A DNA stretch of 46,019 nucleotides from CALFMR01 sp035550595 (lineage in GTDB: Bacteria > Acidobacteriota > Vicinamibacteria > Vicinamibacterales > SCN-69-37), in contig DASZOV010000011.1 in the NCBI GenBank assembly GCA_035550595.1, forward strand, positions 1 to 46,019, given 5' to 3'. Below are positions 17,974-27,242 of this stretch, piece after piece (positions within the stretch are counted from its first letter, which is position 1; each line of letters opens with the position of its first letter). Both the position numbers and the translations under genes were made by a program. The notes under the pieces are model-generated. The model saw only the letters and a list, made by a program, of their open reading frames with translations, was not told where the DNA came from and did no database searches.

Positions 17974-19443
17974 ATGGGACGGGACGTCAGCCGGCGGGAC
18001 TTTGCGAAAGCGGTCGGGGCCACGGCCGTGGGCGCGTCGGCGGCGCTCGTCGGAGTGAGTACGCCGGTCGCCGCACAGGCGGCCGGCGAAACATCGTCGT
18101 CGCTCGCGTTCCCCGAGGGGTTTCTCTGGGGAACCGCGACGGCGGCCTACCAGGTGGAAGGGGCGGTCAAAGAGGACGGGCGCGGTCCGTCGATCTGGGA
18201 CACCTTTTCTCATACGCCGGGCAAAGTCGCCGGCAATGCCACGGGCGACGTCGCCGACGACCACTACCATCGCTACAAAGAAGACGTCGCGCTGATGAAG
18301 GCGCTGGGCGTCAAGGGGTATCGGTTCTCGATCGCGTGGCCGCGGGTGTTTCCGGAAGGCACGGGCGCGCCGAATCCCAAGGGGCTCGACTTCTACAATC
18401 GCCTGCTCGATGAGCTGCACGCGGCCGGCATCGAGCCGTACGCGACGCTGTATCACTGGGACCTGCCGCAGGCGCTGCAGGATCGCGTCGGCGGCTGGGA
18501 ATCAGCCGAGACGTCGAAGGCCTTCGCGGACTACGCCGGCTATGTCGCGGAGCGGCTGTCGGATCGCGTCAAGCACATCTTCACGATCAACGAGTTCGGC
18601 GCGTTCGTCGAACTGGGGTATCGCGTCGGCATCCACGCGCCCGGGCTGAAGCTCGCGCCGAAGGCGTTCAATCAGACACGACATCATGCCGTGCTCGGTC
18701 ACGGACTCGCGGTGCAGGCGATCCGCGCGCACGCGAAGCCTGGCACGAAGGTCGGACTCGCCGAGAACATGACGGTCTGCGCACCCGTGCTCGAGACGCC
18801 GGTGCACGTCGTCGCCGCCGAGCGCGCCACGCGCGAGCTGAACGCGCAGTATCTGACGGTCATCCTGGAAGGGAAGTACACCGAGGCGTATCTCGCGGCT
18901 GCCGGCGCCGATGCGCCGGTCTTCACCGCCGCCGAGCTCGCCGCCATCGGCAGTCCGATCGACTTCGTCGGCATCAACATCTACACGCCGGTCTACGTCC
19001 GCGCCGACGACTCAGCCGCGGGCTTCACCGTCGTGCCGCATCCGGCCTCGTTCCCGCACATGGCGTCGCCGTGGCTCTTCGTCGGGCCGGAAGCGCTCTA
19101 CTGGGGGCCGCGAAGCGTGTCGTCGATCTGGAAGGTCGGCGAGATCTACATCACCGAAAACGGCTGCTCGTCCTCGGACGTGCCGGCCGCGGACGGCCTG
19201 GTCTACGACACGGACCGCATCATGTATCTGCGGAACTACCTCTCGCAGTTGCAGCGCGGCGTCTCGGAGGGCGTGCCGGTTCGCGGGTACTTCCTCTGGA
19301 GCCTGATGGACAACTTCGAGTGGGCCGACGGCTACACGAACCGCTTCGGGCTGCACTACGTCGACTACGCGACCGAGAAGCGCACGCCGAAGCTGAGCGC
19401 GTCGTTCTACCGCGAGGTCATTGCGCGCAATCGGGTGCTGTAG
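17974..19443 (+). CDS. Tat-exported GH1 family beta-glycosidase
   Basis: A 489-residue glycoside hydrolase family 1 enzyme. SRRDFAK at residues 6-12 and the hydrophobic stretch that follows form a Tat signal, so it acts folded in the periplasm or outside. The catalytic domain begins at FPEGFLWGTATAAYQVEG. The acid/base glutamate is E207 in TINEFG and the nucleophile is E395 in ITENG. The usual motif is NEP; here Pro is replaced by Phe. The YFLWSLMDNFEWADGY block that contacts the sugar is intact. GH1 enzymes cleave beta-linked glucose, galactose or related sugars. It follows the TonB-dependent receptor and is 25 bp from the MFS gene. Confidence 0.93.
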   Translation: MGRDVSRRDFAKAVGATAVGASAALVGVSTPVAAQAAGETSSSLAFPEGFLWGTATAAYQVEGAVKEDGRGPSIWDTFSHTPGKVAGNATGDVADDHYHRYKEDVALMKALGVKGYRFSIAWPRVFPEGTGAPNPKGLDFYNRLLDELHAAGIEPYATLYHWDLPQALQDRVGGWESAETSKAFADYAGYVAERLSDRVKHIFTINEFGAFVELGYRVGIHAPGLKLAPKAFNQTRHHAVLGHGLAVQAIRAHAKPGTKVGLAENMTVCAPVLETPVHVVAAERATRELNAQYLTVILEGKYTEAYLAAAGADAPVFTAAELAAIGSPIDFVGINIYTPVYVRADDSAAGFTVVPHPASFPHMASPWLFVGPEALYWGPRSVSSIWKVGEIYITENGCSSSDVPAADGLVYDTDRIMYLRNYLSQLQRGVSEGVPVRGYFLWSLMDNFEWADGYTNRFGLHYVDYATEKRTPKLSASFYREVIARNRVL

Positions 19444-19468
19444 AGGTGGGAGATAGACTAAGAGCAGC

Positions 19469-20743
19469 TTGAGCACTCCGACCGACCCTGCAGGCCAGCC
19501 CGATCCATCGTCATCTGCTCCCGATTCGCTTCGCGCGCATCATGCGTTCGTCCAGTTCTGGGGCGCGCGCATCGCGGCGGGGTTCGCGTTTCAGATGCTG
19601 TCGGTCGCCGTCGGCTGGCAGATTTACGACCTCACGCGCAACGCGTTCGACCTGGGCCTGGTCGGCCTGGTCCAATTCGTCCCGTCGCTTCTGCTCGCGC
19701 TGCCAGCCGGCCATGCCGCCGATCAGTTCGACCGCCGACGCATCGTCGTCCTCTGTCAGATCGTTCAGGGCGTCGCGGTGGCGTTCCTGACGCTCGGCAG
19801 CCTCGGGGGCTGGCTCAACGAGCACGCCATCCTGCTGCTCGTGTTCCTCATCAGCGTCGGCCGCGCGAGCGAGTCGCCGTCGCGGCAGGCGATGGTACCG
19901 GCGCTCGTGCCCGAGTCGATGCTGGCGCAGGCCATGGCCGCGGCTGCATCGGCAGGGCAGATTGCGATGATTGCCGGCCCGGCCGTCGGCGGCCTGCTGT
20001 ACGTCGCCGGCCCGGGCGTCGTCTATGGCGTGTCGACGATGCTGTACGTCGTGGCCGTCATCCTGATGGTGCGCCTCCGCTACGAACACGCTGCGCCCGA
20101 GCGCCAGCGCGCGACGCTCCAGACGCTCTTCGCGGGCGTCGCCTTCATTCGTGCACGACCGGTTCTCCTCGGCGTCATCTCGCTCGATCTCTTCGCGGTG
20201 CTGCTCGGCGGCGCCACCGCGCTCCTGCCCATCTTCGCGCGCGACATCCTCCGGACCGGCCCTTGGGGACTGGGCCTGCTGCGCGCGGCGCCGGCCGTCG
20301 GAGCGCTCTTGATGTCGATCTGGCTGACACGACATCGCATGGAACGCCACGTCGGCCGCATCATGTTCGCCGCCGTCGGCGCGTTCGGCGCGGCGACGCT
20401 CGTGTTCGGCATCTCGCGGTCGTTGTGGATATCGATGGCGGCACTCGTCGCGCTCGGCGCGTTCGACATGGTCAGCGTCGTCATTCGCAACGCGCTCGTC
20501 CAGCTCGAGACACCCGATGCGATGCGCGGCCGCGTGAGCGCGGTCAATGCGATCTTCATCAACACGTCGAATCAGCTCGGCGAGTTCGAATCGGGCCTCC
20601 TCGCATCGCTCGTCGGCGCCGTCGGCGCCACCCTCATCGGCGGCGCGGGCACGCTCCTCGTCGTCGGACTCTGGATGCTGATGTTCCCGGCACTGCGCGA
20701 GCGACAGCGACTCGAGACTGATCTCAATCAAGCTAGAAGTTAA
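19469..20743 (+). CDS. MFS transporter (EntS/MFS_3-like exporter)
   Basis: A 424-residue inner-membrane carrier with about 12 transmembrane helices. It shows the major facilitator pattern of the enterobactin exporter-like group: FWGARIAAGFAFQMLSVAVGWQIYDLT at the first helix, the loop GHAADQFDRRRIV between helices 2 and 3, and the second-half region ETPDAMRGRVSAVNAIFINTSNQLGEFESG. The start is TTG 19469, the only reasonable start giving a cytoplasmic N-terminal tail. It probably exports a small molecule, but the substrate cannot be told. It lies 25 bp after the GH1 gene and 3 bp before the peptidase gene, so the three are probably one operon. Confidence 0.9.
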   Translation: MSTPTDPAGQPDPSSSAPDSLRAHHAFVQFWGARIAAGFAFQMLSVAVGWQIYDLTRNAFDLGLVGLVQFVPSLLLALPAGHAADQFDRRRIVVLCQIVQGVAVAFLTLGSLGGWLNEHAILLLVFLISVGRASESPSRQAMVPALVPESMLAQAMAAAASAGQIAMIAGPAVGGLLYVAGPGVVYGVSTMLYVVAVILMVRLRYEHAAPERQRATLQTLFAGVAFIRARPVLLGVISLDLFAVLLGGATALLPIFARDILRTGPWGLGLLRAAPAVGALLMSIWLTRHRMERHVGRIMFAAVGAFGAATLVFGISRSLWISMAALVALGAFDMVSVVIRNALVQLETPDAMRGRVSAVNAIFINTSNQLGEFESGLLASLVGAVGATLIGGAGTLLVVGLWMLMFPALRERQRLETDLNQARS

Positions 20744-20746
20744 GAC

Positions 20747-22813
20747 ATGCCACTCATATATCCTCAGTCCCGCAAGGGCGACGTCGTCGACGATTACTTC
20801 GGGACGAAGGTGCCCGATCCCTATCGCTGGATGGAAGACCTCGATTCGCCGGAGGTCGCCGCCTGGCTCGAGGCCGAGAACGCCCTGACTTTTTCGTATC
20901 TCGACCGCCTGCCGCTTCGCGATCGGCTGCGCGAGCGGATTACGGCGCTCTGGGATTATCCGAAGACCGGCATGCCGGTTCGCGAAGGCGGCCGGTACTT
21001 CTACGCGCGCAACAGCGGACTCCAGCGCCAGGCGCCGATCTACGCGCGAACATCGCTCGATGCCGCGCCCGACGTCGTCATCGATCCGAACGTGCTGTCG
21101 CCGGATGGATCCATCTCGCTCGCACAATGGGCGCCGTCGCCGGACGGACGGCTGCTGGCGTACGGGCTCTCGGAGGGCGGCGCGGACTGGCAGACGATTC
21201 ACGTGCGCGATCTCTCGACCGGCCGCGATCTGGACGACGCCGTCGAGTGGATGCGGTTCTCGGGTCTGTCGTGGACGAAGGACAATCGCGGCTTCTTCTA
21301 CTCGCGCTATCCGGAACCGCCGAAAGGACAGGCGCTCGAGGCCGCGTTGTCGGGACACGCGGTCTACTATCACGTCGTCGGTACGCCGCAGGCGGAGGAC
21401 GTGCTCGTCTACGAGCGGCCAGATCATCCGACGTGGTTCATCAGCGGTGGCGTCACCGAAGACGGCCGCTACCTACTCATCACGACCGCGCGCGGATCGG
21501 ACAACAACAATCGCCTTTACGCGGCGGACCTCGGCGATCCGTTGCATCCGAACGTCCATGCGCCCATCCGCGCCATCGTCGAGCGCGACGACGCGGAGTT
21601 CGCGCCGATTGGCAATCAAGGATCGATTGTCTTCGTGCGTTCCGATCTGGACGCACCGAATCGGAAGATCGTTGCGATCGATCTCGCGCATCCCGATCCG
21701 TCAGCCTGGACGGTCGTCGTGCGTGAGGCGCCGCAGGCCATCGAGCAGGCGGCGCTCGTCGGCGGACGGATCGTCTGCGGCTATCTGGTCGACGTCGAGA
21801 GCCGACTGTCGCTCTTCGACGTGAACGGCCACTCCGAAGGCACGATCGATCTACCCGCGGCCGGCACCGTCGCGGGCGTGAGCGGCCGCGAGGACACGTC
21901 CGAGATCTTCTACGCGTTCACGTCGCCGCTCTATCCGAGCACCGTCTTCCGGTACGACCCGGTGACCAGGACGTCGACGGCCTTCGAGGCAGCTCCGGCG
22001 CCCGTTGACGTCAGCCAATACGAGACGCAGCGGATGTTCTCGACGTCGAAGGACGGGACCAAGGTCCCCTTCTTCCTCACCGCGCGGAAGGGCCTCGCGC
22101 GTGACGGCAGTCATCCGACGATGATGTACGGCTACGGTGGATTCTCGATCACGCTCAGCCCGACTTATCGGCCGGACGTGCCGGCGTGGCTGGAACTCGG
22201 CGGCATCTGGGTGACGGTCAACATGCGCGGCGGCGCGGAGTACGGCGAAGCCTGGCACAAGGCCGGCACGTTCGAGAAGAAGCAGAACGTCTTCGACGAC
22301 TTCATCGCCGTCGCCGAGATGCTGGTGAAGGACGGCTACACGTCGCCATCGACGCTGGGGATGATGGGCGGATCGAACGGCGGGCTGCTCGTGGGCGCTG
22401 TCGCGGAGCAGCGGCCGGACCTGTTCGCCGTCGCGCTGCCGGCCGTCGGCGTCCTGGACATGCTGCGCTACGACCAGTTCACCGGCGGCCGTGCCTGGGT
22501 GACTGAATACGGGTCGTCATCCGATCCCGACGCGTTCAAGTACTTGATCGCGTACTCGCCGCTGCAGAACGTGAAGCCGGGCACGTGCTATCCGGCAATG
22601 CTCGTGACGACGGCCGATCACGACGACCGCGTCGTGCCCAGTCACTCGTTCAAGTTCACGGCCGCATTGCAAGCGGCGCAGGGCTGCGACAAGCCCGTAC
22701 TCATCCGCGTCGAGACCGAGGCATCACACGGCTACCGGCCGACTGACAAACGCATCGCGGAGCTCGCTGACCAGTGGGCGTTCGCGGCGGAGAACATGGG
22801 AGTGGGGGAATAG
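20747..22813 (+). CDS. Prolyl oligopeptidase family serine peptidase (S9A)
   Basis: A 688-residue peptidase that cleaves short peptides after proline. The N-terminal helix region and beta-propeller (about 1-410) start with DDYFGTKVPDPYRWMEDLDS, a family hallmark. The alpha/beta hydrolase domain contains the nucleophile S543 in GGSNGG, an Asp in the DHDDRVVP motif (residues 624-631, D626 or D627), and H661 in ASHGYRP. Length matches typical family members. I see no signal peptide, so it is probably cytoplasmic. ATG 20747 starts 3 bp after the MFS stop. Confidence 0.95.
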   Translation: MPLIYPQSRKGDVVDDYFGTKVPDPYRWMEDLDSPEVAAWLEAENALTFSYLDRLPLRDRLRERITALWDYPKTGMPVREGGRYFYARNSGLQRQAPIYARTSLDAAPDVVIDPNVLSPDGSISLAQWAPSPDGRLLAYGLSEGGADWQTIHVRDLSTGRDLDDAVEWMRFSGLSWTKDNRGFFYSRYPEPPKGQALEAALSGHAVYYHVVGTPQAEDVLVYERPDHPTWFISGGVTEDGRYLLITTARGSDNNNRLYAADLGDPLHPNVHAPIRAIVERDDAEFAPIGNQGSIVFVRSDLDAPNRKIVAIDLAHPDPSAWTVVVREAPQAIEQAALVGGRIVCGYLVDVESRLSLFDVNGHSEGTIDLPAAGTVAGVSGREDTSEIFYAFTSPLYPSTVFRYDPVTRTSTAFEAAPAPVDVSQYETQRMFSTSKDGTKVPFFLTARKGLARDGSHPTMMYGYGGFSITLSPTYRPDVPAWLELGGIWVTVNMRGGAEYGEAWHKAGTFEKKQNVFDDFIAVAEMLVKDGYTSPSTLGMMGGSNGGLLVGAVAEQRPDLFAVALPAVGVLDMLRYDQFTGGRAWVTEYGSSSDPDAFKYLIAYSPLQNVKPGTCYPAMLVTTADHDDRVVPSHSFKFTAALQAAQGCDKPVLIRVETEASHGYRPTDKRIAELADQWAFAAENMGVGE

Positions 22814-22828
22814 GGCTTGCTGGCGCTT

Positions 22829-22989
22829 GTCAACTTCGAACTTCAAACTTCAAACTTGGTTCCAGGTTTCCCTGAGCCTGAAGGCTCAGGGCTCCGTATA
22901 CGTGACATCGAACCTTCGCGGAGCCCTGGGTCTTCAGACTTAGTAGGGAGAACCCGTTCGAAGTTCCCAGTTCGAAGTTCAAAGTTGAC
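22829..22989. repeat. Family A inverted repeat element, copy A3
   Basis: Composite palindrome between two convergent genes. The arms are 22829-22858 (GTCAACTTCGAACTTC...) and 22956-22989 (ending AAGTTGAC). The inner stems are CCTGAGCC-TGAA-GGCTCAGG near 22871-22890 and a GCCCTGGGTC-TTCA-GACTTAG type near 22923-22941. The architecture matches copy A1, with the two inner hairpins in opposite orientation. Confidence 0.85.
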
Positions 22990-23021
22990 GAGTCGCGCCG
23001 GCATTTGCGCGCCGCGCCTGC

Positions 23022-23756
23022 CTACGTCCGTCCCTTCGTCAACACCGGCTGGGCGTTGTAGAGGTCGGGCAGCAGGCGCTGGAAGTTCACGAGCTTCGGC
23101 TTGTCGTTGATCACGATGTAGGGATAGGTCGGGTTCTTCACCAGGAAGTCCTGGTGATAGCCCTCGGCTGCGTAGAAGGCGGTGAACGCGTCGACGCGCG
23201 TGACGATCGCTCGTGGGAACACGTGCGCCTGATCGAGTTGCGCGATGTACGCCTCGGCCACGCGCTTCTGATCCGGCGTCGTGTAGAAGATGTTCGAGCG
23301 ATAACTCGGGCCTTCGTCCGGACCCTGACGGTTCAGCTCCGTCGGGTTGTGCGCGACCGAGAAGTACACGCGCAGCAGCGTCCCGTAGGTGACCTGCGAC
23401 GGGTCGTAGAGGATCTTCACCGACTCGGCATGGCCGGTCTCTTCCGTGCTGACCTGCTCGTAGCTCGGATTCGGAATCCGGCCGCCGGTGTACCCCGCGA
23501 CGACGAGCGAGACGCCCTTGAGGTGCTCGAAGACCGCCTGCACGCCCCAGAAGCAGCCGCCGGCGAGCACCGCGGTCTGCGGGTTCTTGGCACCGGGCGC
23601 TTGGTCGACGGCTGGCGCTGGGATCGCAACCGCAGGCTCGGGTCCCTGCGCCGCGTGTGTGAACTGGACGATGGTGACGGCGGCAAAGGCGACGCCGAAA
23701 AGGACGATGAGCGACCGCCACGCAGTGGCACGGGCCGACGCGCTCGACACGGACAT
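23022..23756 (-). CDS. msrA: Peptide-methionine (S)-S-oxide reductase MsrA, exported
   Basis: A 244-residue MsrA, which reduces methionine-S-sulfoxide in oxidised proteins. The catalytic Cys68 sits in GGCFWG, and GYTGG, EEVSTEETGHAESVK-like residues and YFSVAHNPTELNRQGPDEG follow as in the family. Before the enzyme domain is an N-terminal hydrophobic segment (residues 14-31) and a Pro/Ala-rich linker, so the protein is probably secreted or anchored in the periplasm. I chose ATG 23756 with GGGAG upstream; the longer open frame is antisense to the neighbouring peptidase. Only 31 bp separate it from the divergent M28 gene. Confidence 0.93.
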   Translation of the reverse strand: MSVSSASARATAWRSLIVLFGVAFAAVTIVQFTHAAQGPEPAVAIPAPAVDQAPGAKNPQTAVLAGGCFWGVQAVFEHLKGVSLVVAGYTGGRIPNPSYEQVSTEETGHAESVKILYDPSQVTYGTLLRVYFSVAHNPTELNRQGPDEGPSYRSNIFYTTPDQKRVAEAYIAQLDQAHVFPRAIVTRVDAFTAFYAAEGYHQDFLVKNPTYPYIVINDKPKLVNFQRLLPDLYNAQPVLTKGRT

Positions 23757-23787
23757 ACGCGCTCCCTTCAATGTCATCATACCCGGC

Positions 23788-24822
23788 ATGGCGAACGTCC
23801 GGGGACAGCGTCGACCGCCGGGTCGAGTCGCGCGACAGATCTTTGGGGTGATGGCCCTTGCCGGGCTCGCGGCTGCGACTCTCGCTATTTCGCGAATCGA
23901 CGTCGCCGCCGAAACCCAGACAGCCACGGTGCCCGTCGCGAGCCAGTCCGCGGGGCCGTCGTCGCCAACGCCCGCCGTACCGCGCGTCGATCGCGCCGAT
24001 CTGATGGCCGACATGACCACGCTCGCCGCCGATGACATGCAGGGCCGCGCGCCGGCCACGCCGGGTGGCGCCAAGGCGCGCGCGTTCGTCGTCTCACGCT
24101 TCCGCGCGGTTGGGATTCGTCCGTTGGCGGACGACTACACGCAGTCGTTCCCGCTGCCGCCCGCGTCCGGCCGTCCGACTGGCGCCCAGGGCGTGAACGT
24201 CGTCGGCTACGTGCGCGGTACGCGCGAGCCCGACCGCTACATCGTCGTGAGCGCCCACTACGATCACCTTGGCGTGAAGGGCGGCGTCGTGTTCAACGGC
24301 GCGAACGACAACGCGTCGGGCACGGCCGCGCTCTTCGCCATCGGCCGCTACTACGCCGCGCATCCGCCTGCGCATTCGCTGCTCATCGTCGCGTTCGACG
24401 CGGAAGAAGAAGGACTGATTGGATCGCGCGCCTTCGTCGCGCATCTTCCGGTCCCGCGACGGGCGATCGTCGTCGACCTGAATCCGGACATGATCGGCCG
24501 CGACGTGTCCCGCACGTTGTATGTGAGCGGCACGTTTCAGCAGCCGTCGCTCGCGCCCTTCGTCGCCGACGTCGCCGCCGACGCGCCGGTCCGTCTCGTC
24601 ATGGGCCACGATCATCCCGACGCGCCTGAGAACTGGATCGACGAATCCGATCACTATTCGTTCATGGAAGCCGGTATCCCCGGCCTCTACATCGGCGTCG
24701 AGGACTACGCCAACCACCACGAACCCACCGACGACGCGGCGACGATGATGCCGGACTTCTACGCGGGGGCGGTGGAGACGGTGATGAGGCTCATCGACCG
24801 CTTTGACACCAGCGGTCGATAA
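23788..24822 (+). CDS. M28 family zinc metallopeptidase, exported
   Basis: A 344-residue aminopeptidase-type enzyme. A twin-Arg/basic N terminus and hydrophobic helix (residues 18-35) suggest export or membrane anchoring. Predicted dinuclear zinc ligands and catalytic residues are H157 (SAHYDHLG), D174 (GANDNASG), E206-E208 (FDAEEEG), D234 (NPDMIGR) and a later His in SDHYSFMEAGIP. The start is ATG 23788; the ribosome-binding site is weak and the open frame extends upstream over msrA, so the start is less certain than the function. Its stop codon overlaps the first base pairs of a family A repeat. Confidence 0.9.
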   Translation: MANVRGQRRPPGRVARQIFGVMALAGLAAATLAISRIDVAAETQTATVPVASQSAGPSSPTPAVPRVDRADLMADMTTLAADDMQGRAPATPGGAKARAFVVSRFRAVGIRPLADDYTQSFPLPPASGRPTGAQGVNVVGYVRGTREPDRYIVVSAHYDHLGVKGGVVFNGANDNASGTAALFAIGRYYAAHPPAHSLLIVAFDAEEEGLIGSRAFVAHLPVPRRAIVVDLNPDMIGRDVSRTLYVSGTFQQPSLAPFVADVAADAPVRLVMGHDHPDAPENWIDESDHYSFMEAGIPGLYIGVEDYANHHEPTDDAATMMPDFYAGAVETVMRLIDRFDTSGR

Positions 24823-25000
24823 CTTCGAACTACGAACTTCGAACTTCGAACGGATGAAGCGCCTCCGGCGCATCTTTCAATTTCGAAACATGCTCTCGAT
24901 ACTTCCAACGCTGCTTTCGCGTCTTCGCGCGGGCGATGCGGAGCACCTGGGCCAATTTCGAAGTTCAACGTTCGCAGTTCGAAGTTGGCAATCGAAGTTC
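24821..25000. repeat. Family A inverted repeat element, copy A4
   Basis: The left arm 24821-24851 begins inside the M28 stop codon. It is followed by the hairpin GCGCC-TCC-GGCGC near 24860-24872. The right arm is 24957-24988 (TTCGAAGTTCAACGTTCGCA then TTCGAAGTTGG). About 85 bp of sequence unlike other copies separates the hairpin and the right arm, so this is an expanded or degraded copy. It fills the gap between two convergent genes. Confidence 0.75.
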
Positions 25001-25001
25001 T

Positions 25002-26486
25002 CTACCCACCCACTCTCTTCCTCGTCCCTTTTTCCTGCGCGGGCGGCTGCTGGTCGTTCGGTGCGGCCGGGGCAGGAAGCGTCGTCGAGGCGAAATGGGC
25101 GAGTGCGAGCGGGCCGCTCGTGTCGGGGAGTGTCGGCGGTTCGGCAGCGGCCTGATCGAAGCGGAACGCGGCTGTCAGGTCGCCGAAGGTCTGGCGGCGC
25201 CACGCGGTGATGTTCGGCTCGGGCACGCCCGTCCACTTCTCGAGGAACTGCAGCACGGACGTGTGATCGAACGGCTGGCTGCACACCCAGCCGCCCGCGG
25301 TCCATGGCGAGATGATGATGCACGGCACACGATAGCCCGCGCCGATCGGCAGGTCGCCGACGAATTCGCTCGCCGTGCCGGGCGGCGGCGTTGGCGGCAC
25401 GACGTGGTCGAAGATGCCGTCGTTCTCGTCGTAGTCGAGGATGAAGACCGTCTTCGCCCAGAGATCGGGGTTGGCGGCAATTGCGTCGATCTTGCTCGCG
25501 ACGAACGCCGCGCCCGCGGCCGGCATGTAGTCCGGGTGTTCGGATTGCGTGCTCGTCGGAATGATCCACGACACTTTCGGAAGCCGTCCGTTGATCGCGT
25601 CGTACTCGAACTGGCCGGGCAGCCCGCGATACATCCCGCGTCGATAGAGCGATGATCCCGGCGCGGCCTGCTGGAACGTCTTGAAATTCTCCAGCATGTT
25701 GCAGCCGTAGTTGTCTTCCTCCTGGTACACCTGCCAGCTCACGCCTGCCGCCTCGAGCCGCTCGGCGTAGGTCGTCCACGTGAAGCCACCAGGGATGGCC
25801 TTGTTGTTGATCATCGGGCCGCCGCCCGTGTTGTCGGGATCGATCGTACCCGTCATCCAGTACATCCGGTTGGGCCACGTGGGGCCGAGGACCGAGCAGT
25901 GGTACGTGTCGCAGATCGTGAACGACTCGGCGAGCGCGAACTGGAACGGGATGTCCGCGCGCGTGTGATAGCCCATCACATAGGGCGCCTTCGCGCCGTC
26001 GGCCGCGCGATGGGCGGGCATCCAGTTGTCCATTTTCCCGCCGTTCCACGCGCCGTGCTGGACGGACCAGGCATGGCTCGTCGACGGCAGCTTCTGCGCG
26101 CTCGTGCGCCGCGTGTCGAGATGGAAGGGCAGCAGGTAGCCGTTCGGATGATCGGGGTCGGGTTGATAGAAGACCGACCGTCCGGTCGACAGCTTGATCG
26201 CGTCCGGATCGTCGAATCCGCGCACGCCGGCGAGTGTGCCGAAGTAATGATCGAACGACCGGTTCTCCTGCATCAGGAGCACGACGTGTTCGATGTCGCG
26301 GAGCGACCCCGCACGCCGCGGCGCGCCCTCGGCGAGCACCTTGCGCACGTTGGGCGGCATGAGCGCGGCCGCGGCAGCCGTGGCCGCCAGACTGGCTGCC
26401 GTCCCGAGCAGTCGCCGACGCGTAATGGGCTGCGGACCAGCCGGATTCTCGGACTCAGAGCCAGCGGGCGGAACACGGTCGGACAT
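25002..26486 (-). CDS. Tat-exported phosphoesterase (phospholipase C / acid phosphatase family)
   Basis: A 494-residue enzyme of the Pfam phosphoesterase family (alkaline-phosphatase-like fold). The Tat signal is TRRRLLG at about residues 22-28 followed by an Ala-rich helix. The mature protein begins with IEHVVLLMQENRSFDHYFG, the family hallmark that carries metal ligands. Further conserved segments are GPTWPNRMYWMTG, YDENDGIFDHV and PFDHTSVLQFLEKW. Such enzymes cleave phospholipid head groups or phosphomonoesters in the periplasm; the exact substrate is not readable. ATG 26486 has AAGGTG upstream. The C-terminal 40 residues are Pro/Ala-rich and probably disordered. Confidence 0.9.
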   Translation of the reverse strand: MSDRVPPAGSESENPAGPQPITRRRLLGTAASLAATAAAAALMPPNVRKVLAEGAPRRAGSLRDIEHVVLLMQENRSFDHYFGTLAGVRGFDDPDAIKLSTGRSVFYQPDPDHPNGYLLPFHLDTRRTSAQKLPSTSHAWSVQHGAWNGGKMDNWMPAHRAADGAKAPYVMGYHTRADIPFQFALAESFTICDTYHCSVLGPTWPNRMYWMTGTIDPDNTGGGPMINNKAIPGGFTWTTYAERLEAAGVSWQVYQEEDNYGCNMLENFKTFQQAAPGSSLYRRGMYRGLPGQFEYDAINGRLPKVSWIIPTSTQSEHPDYMPAAGAAFVASKIDAIAANPDLWAKTVFILDYDENDGIFDHVVPPTPPPGTASEFVGDLPIGAGYRVPCIIISPWTAGGWVCSQPFDHTSVLQFLEKWTGVPEPNITAWRRQTFGDLTAAFRFDQAAAEPPTLPDTSGPLALAHFASTTLPAPAAPNDQQPPAQEKGTRKRVGG

Positions 26487-26509
26487 GGGACACCTTCAAA
26501 GAGAGATGA

Positions 26510-26850
26510 CAAAAGATGACACCGCGAGCCCCCGAGCGAAGCGAGGGTGGCGAAGCGCCGTAGCGCTGGGGGTGGGGCCCCAGCGCATTGCAAGAAAGAT
26601 GACACGCGAGGCGGCGAATCCGCGTGGCGAGCGGTAGGGCCACGCGAGCAGGCAAGAAGGGATGGCCCCAACGCACTCGAAAGAAGACGACACGACAGGG
26701 GACAGGCGACAGAACAAAAAAGATGACACCACAAGCCCCGAGCGTAACGAGGGACGAAGCGCCGTGGTGCTGGAGGGGGACCCCAGCGCACTGCAAAACC
26801 AGCGCACTGTAAAAGATGACACGCGAGCGCAGCAACAGGCCGGAGGATAG
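26510..26850 (-). repeat. Family B repeat array, copy B3 (about three units)
   Basis: In inverted orientation, the motif AAGATGACAC or a close variant recurs at about 26513, 26596, 26720 and 26813. It bounds units with the GC-rich core (GAGCGAAGCGAGGG, GGTGGGGCCCCAGCGCA, TTGCAAGA). The second unit is degenerate, and a purine-rich tail (GACAGGGGACAGG) lies at about 26692-26714. The array accounts for most of the 408-bp gap between the phosphoesterase start and the DUF5615 stop. I see no gene in 26487-26894. Confidence 0.85.
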
Positions 26851-26894
26851 ACCCGCCGCCACGAAGGTGTCAAAAACGTGCTGTCACGCGGTCG

Positions 26895-27242
26895 TTACGT
26901 GTGCGGCAGCAGCACGCCATCGTCACTCAGCTCGAAGAGCCTCGCCGTCCGCGGACCGTTCGCGAGCGAATGCACCGCCGTCCACCAAACGTCGACGCGT
27001 TCGGTGAGCGGACGAGCCTGCCGGACATGCGACACCATGACCATGGCGGGCACGCGTTCGCCCGTGAGGAAGTCGTCGTCTTGCGTCAGGAACAACCGGT
27101 CGATCGTTTGGAGGTGGAGTCGAATCTGCGCGTCCGAGGCTCCGCGCCATCCAAGCGTGATGATGTGATCGACGACGAATCCATCGGCGCGCAGACTGCG
27201 GAGGAGTCCGAGCGGGAAATTTTCGTCCAGAAGGACGTTCAA
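26895..27242 (-). CDS. DUF5615 PIN-like protein, probable toxin
   Basis: A 115-residue protein with the DUF5615/PIN-like fold pattern: the acidic N-terminal motif LLDENFP (D6, E7), SDAQIRLHLQ, and the second acidic cluster TQDDDF (D55-D57). PIN-like proteins are Mg-dependent RNases in VapC-type toxin-antitoxin pairs. The start is TTG 27242, overlapping the DUF433 stop codon (TTGA), which implies translational coupling. The DUF433 plus DUF5615 arrangement is a known toxin-antitoxin-like pair; activity is inferred. Confidence 0.85.
   Translation of the reverse strand: MNVLLDENFPLGLLRSLRADGFVVDHIITLGWRGASDAQIRLHLQTIDRLFLTQDDDFLTGERVPAMVMVSHVRQARPLTERVDVWWTAVHSLANGPRTARLFELSDDGVLLPHT

Noticed and set aside
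26273..26873. Several overlapping open frames of 100-170 codons on the minus strand
   Set aside because: They are translations of the family B repeat units (RWGPTPSATALR-like peptides) and recur wherever the repeat occurs.
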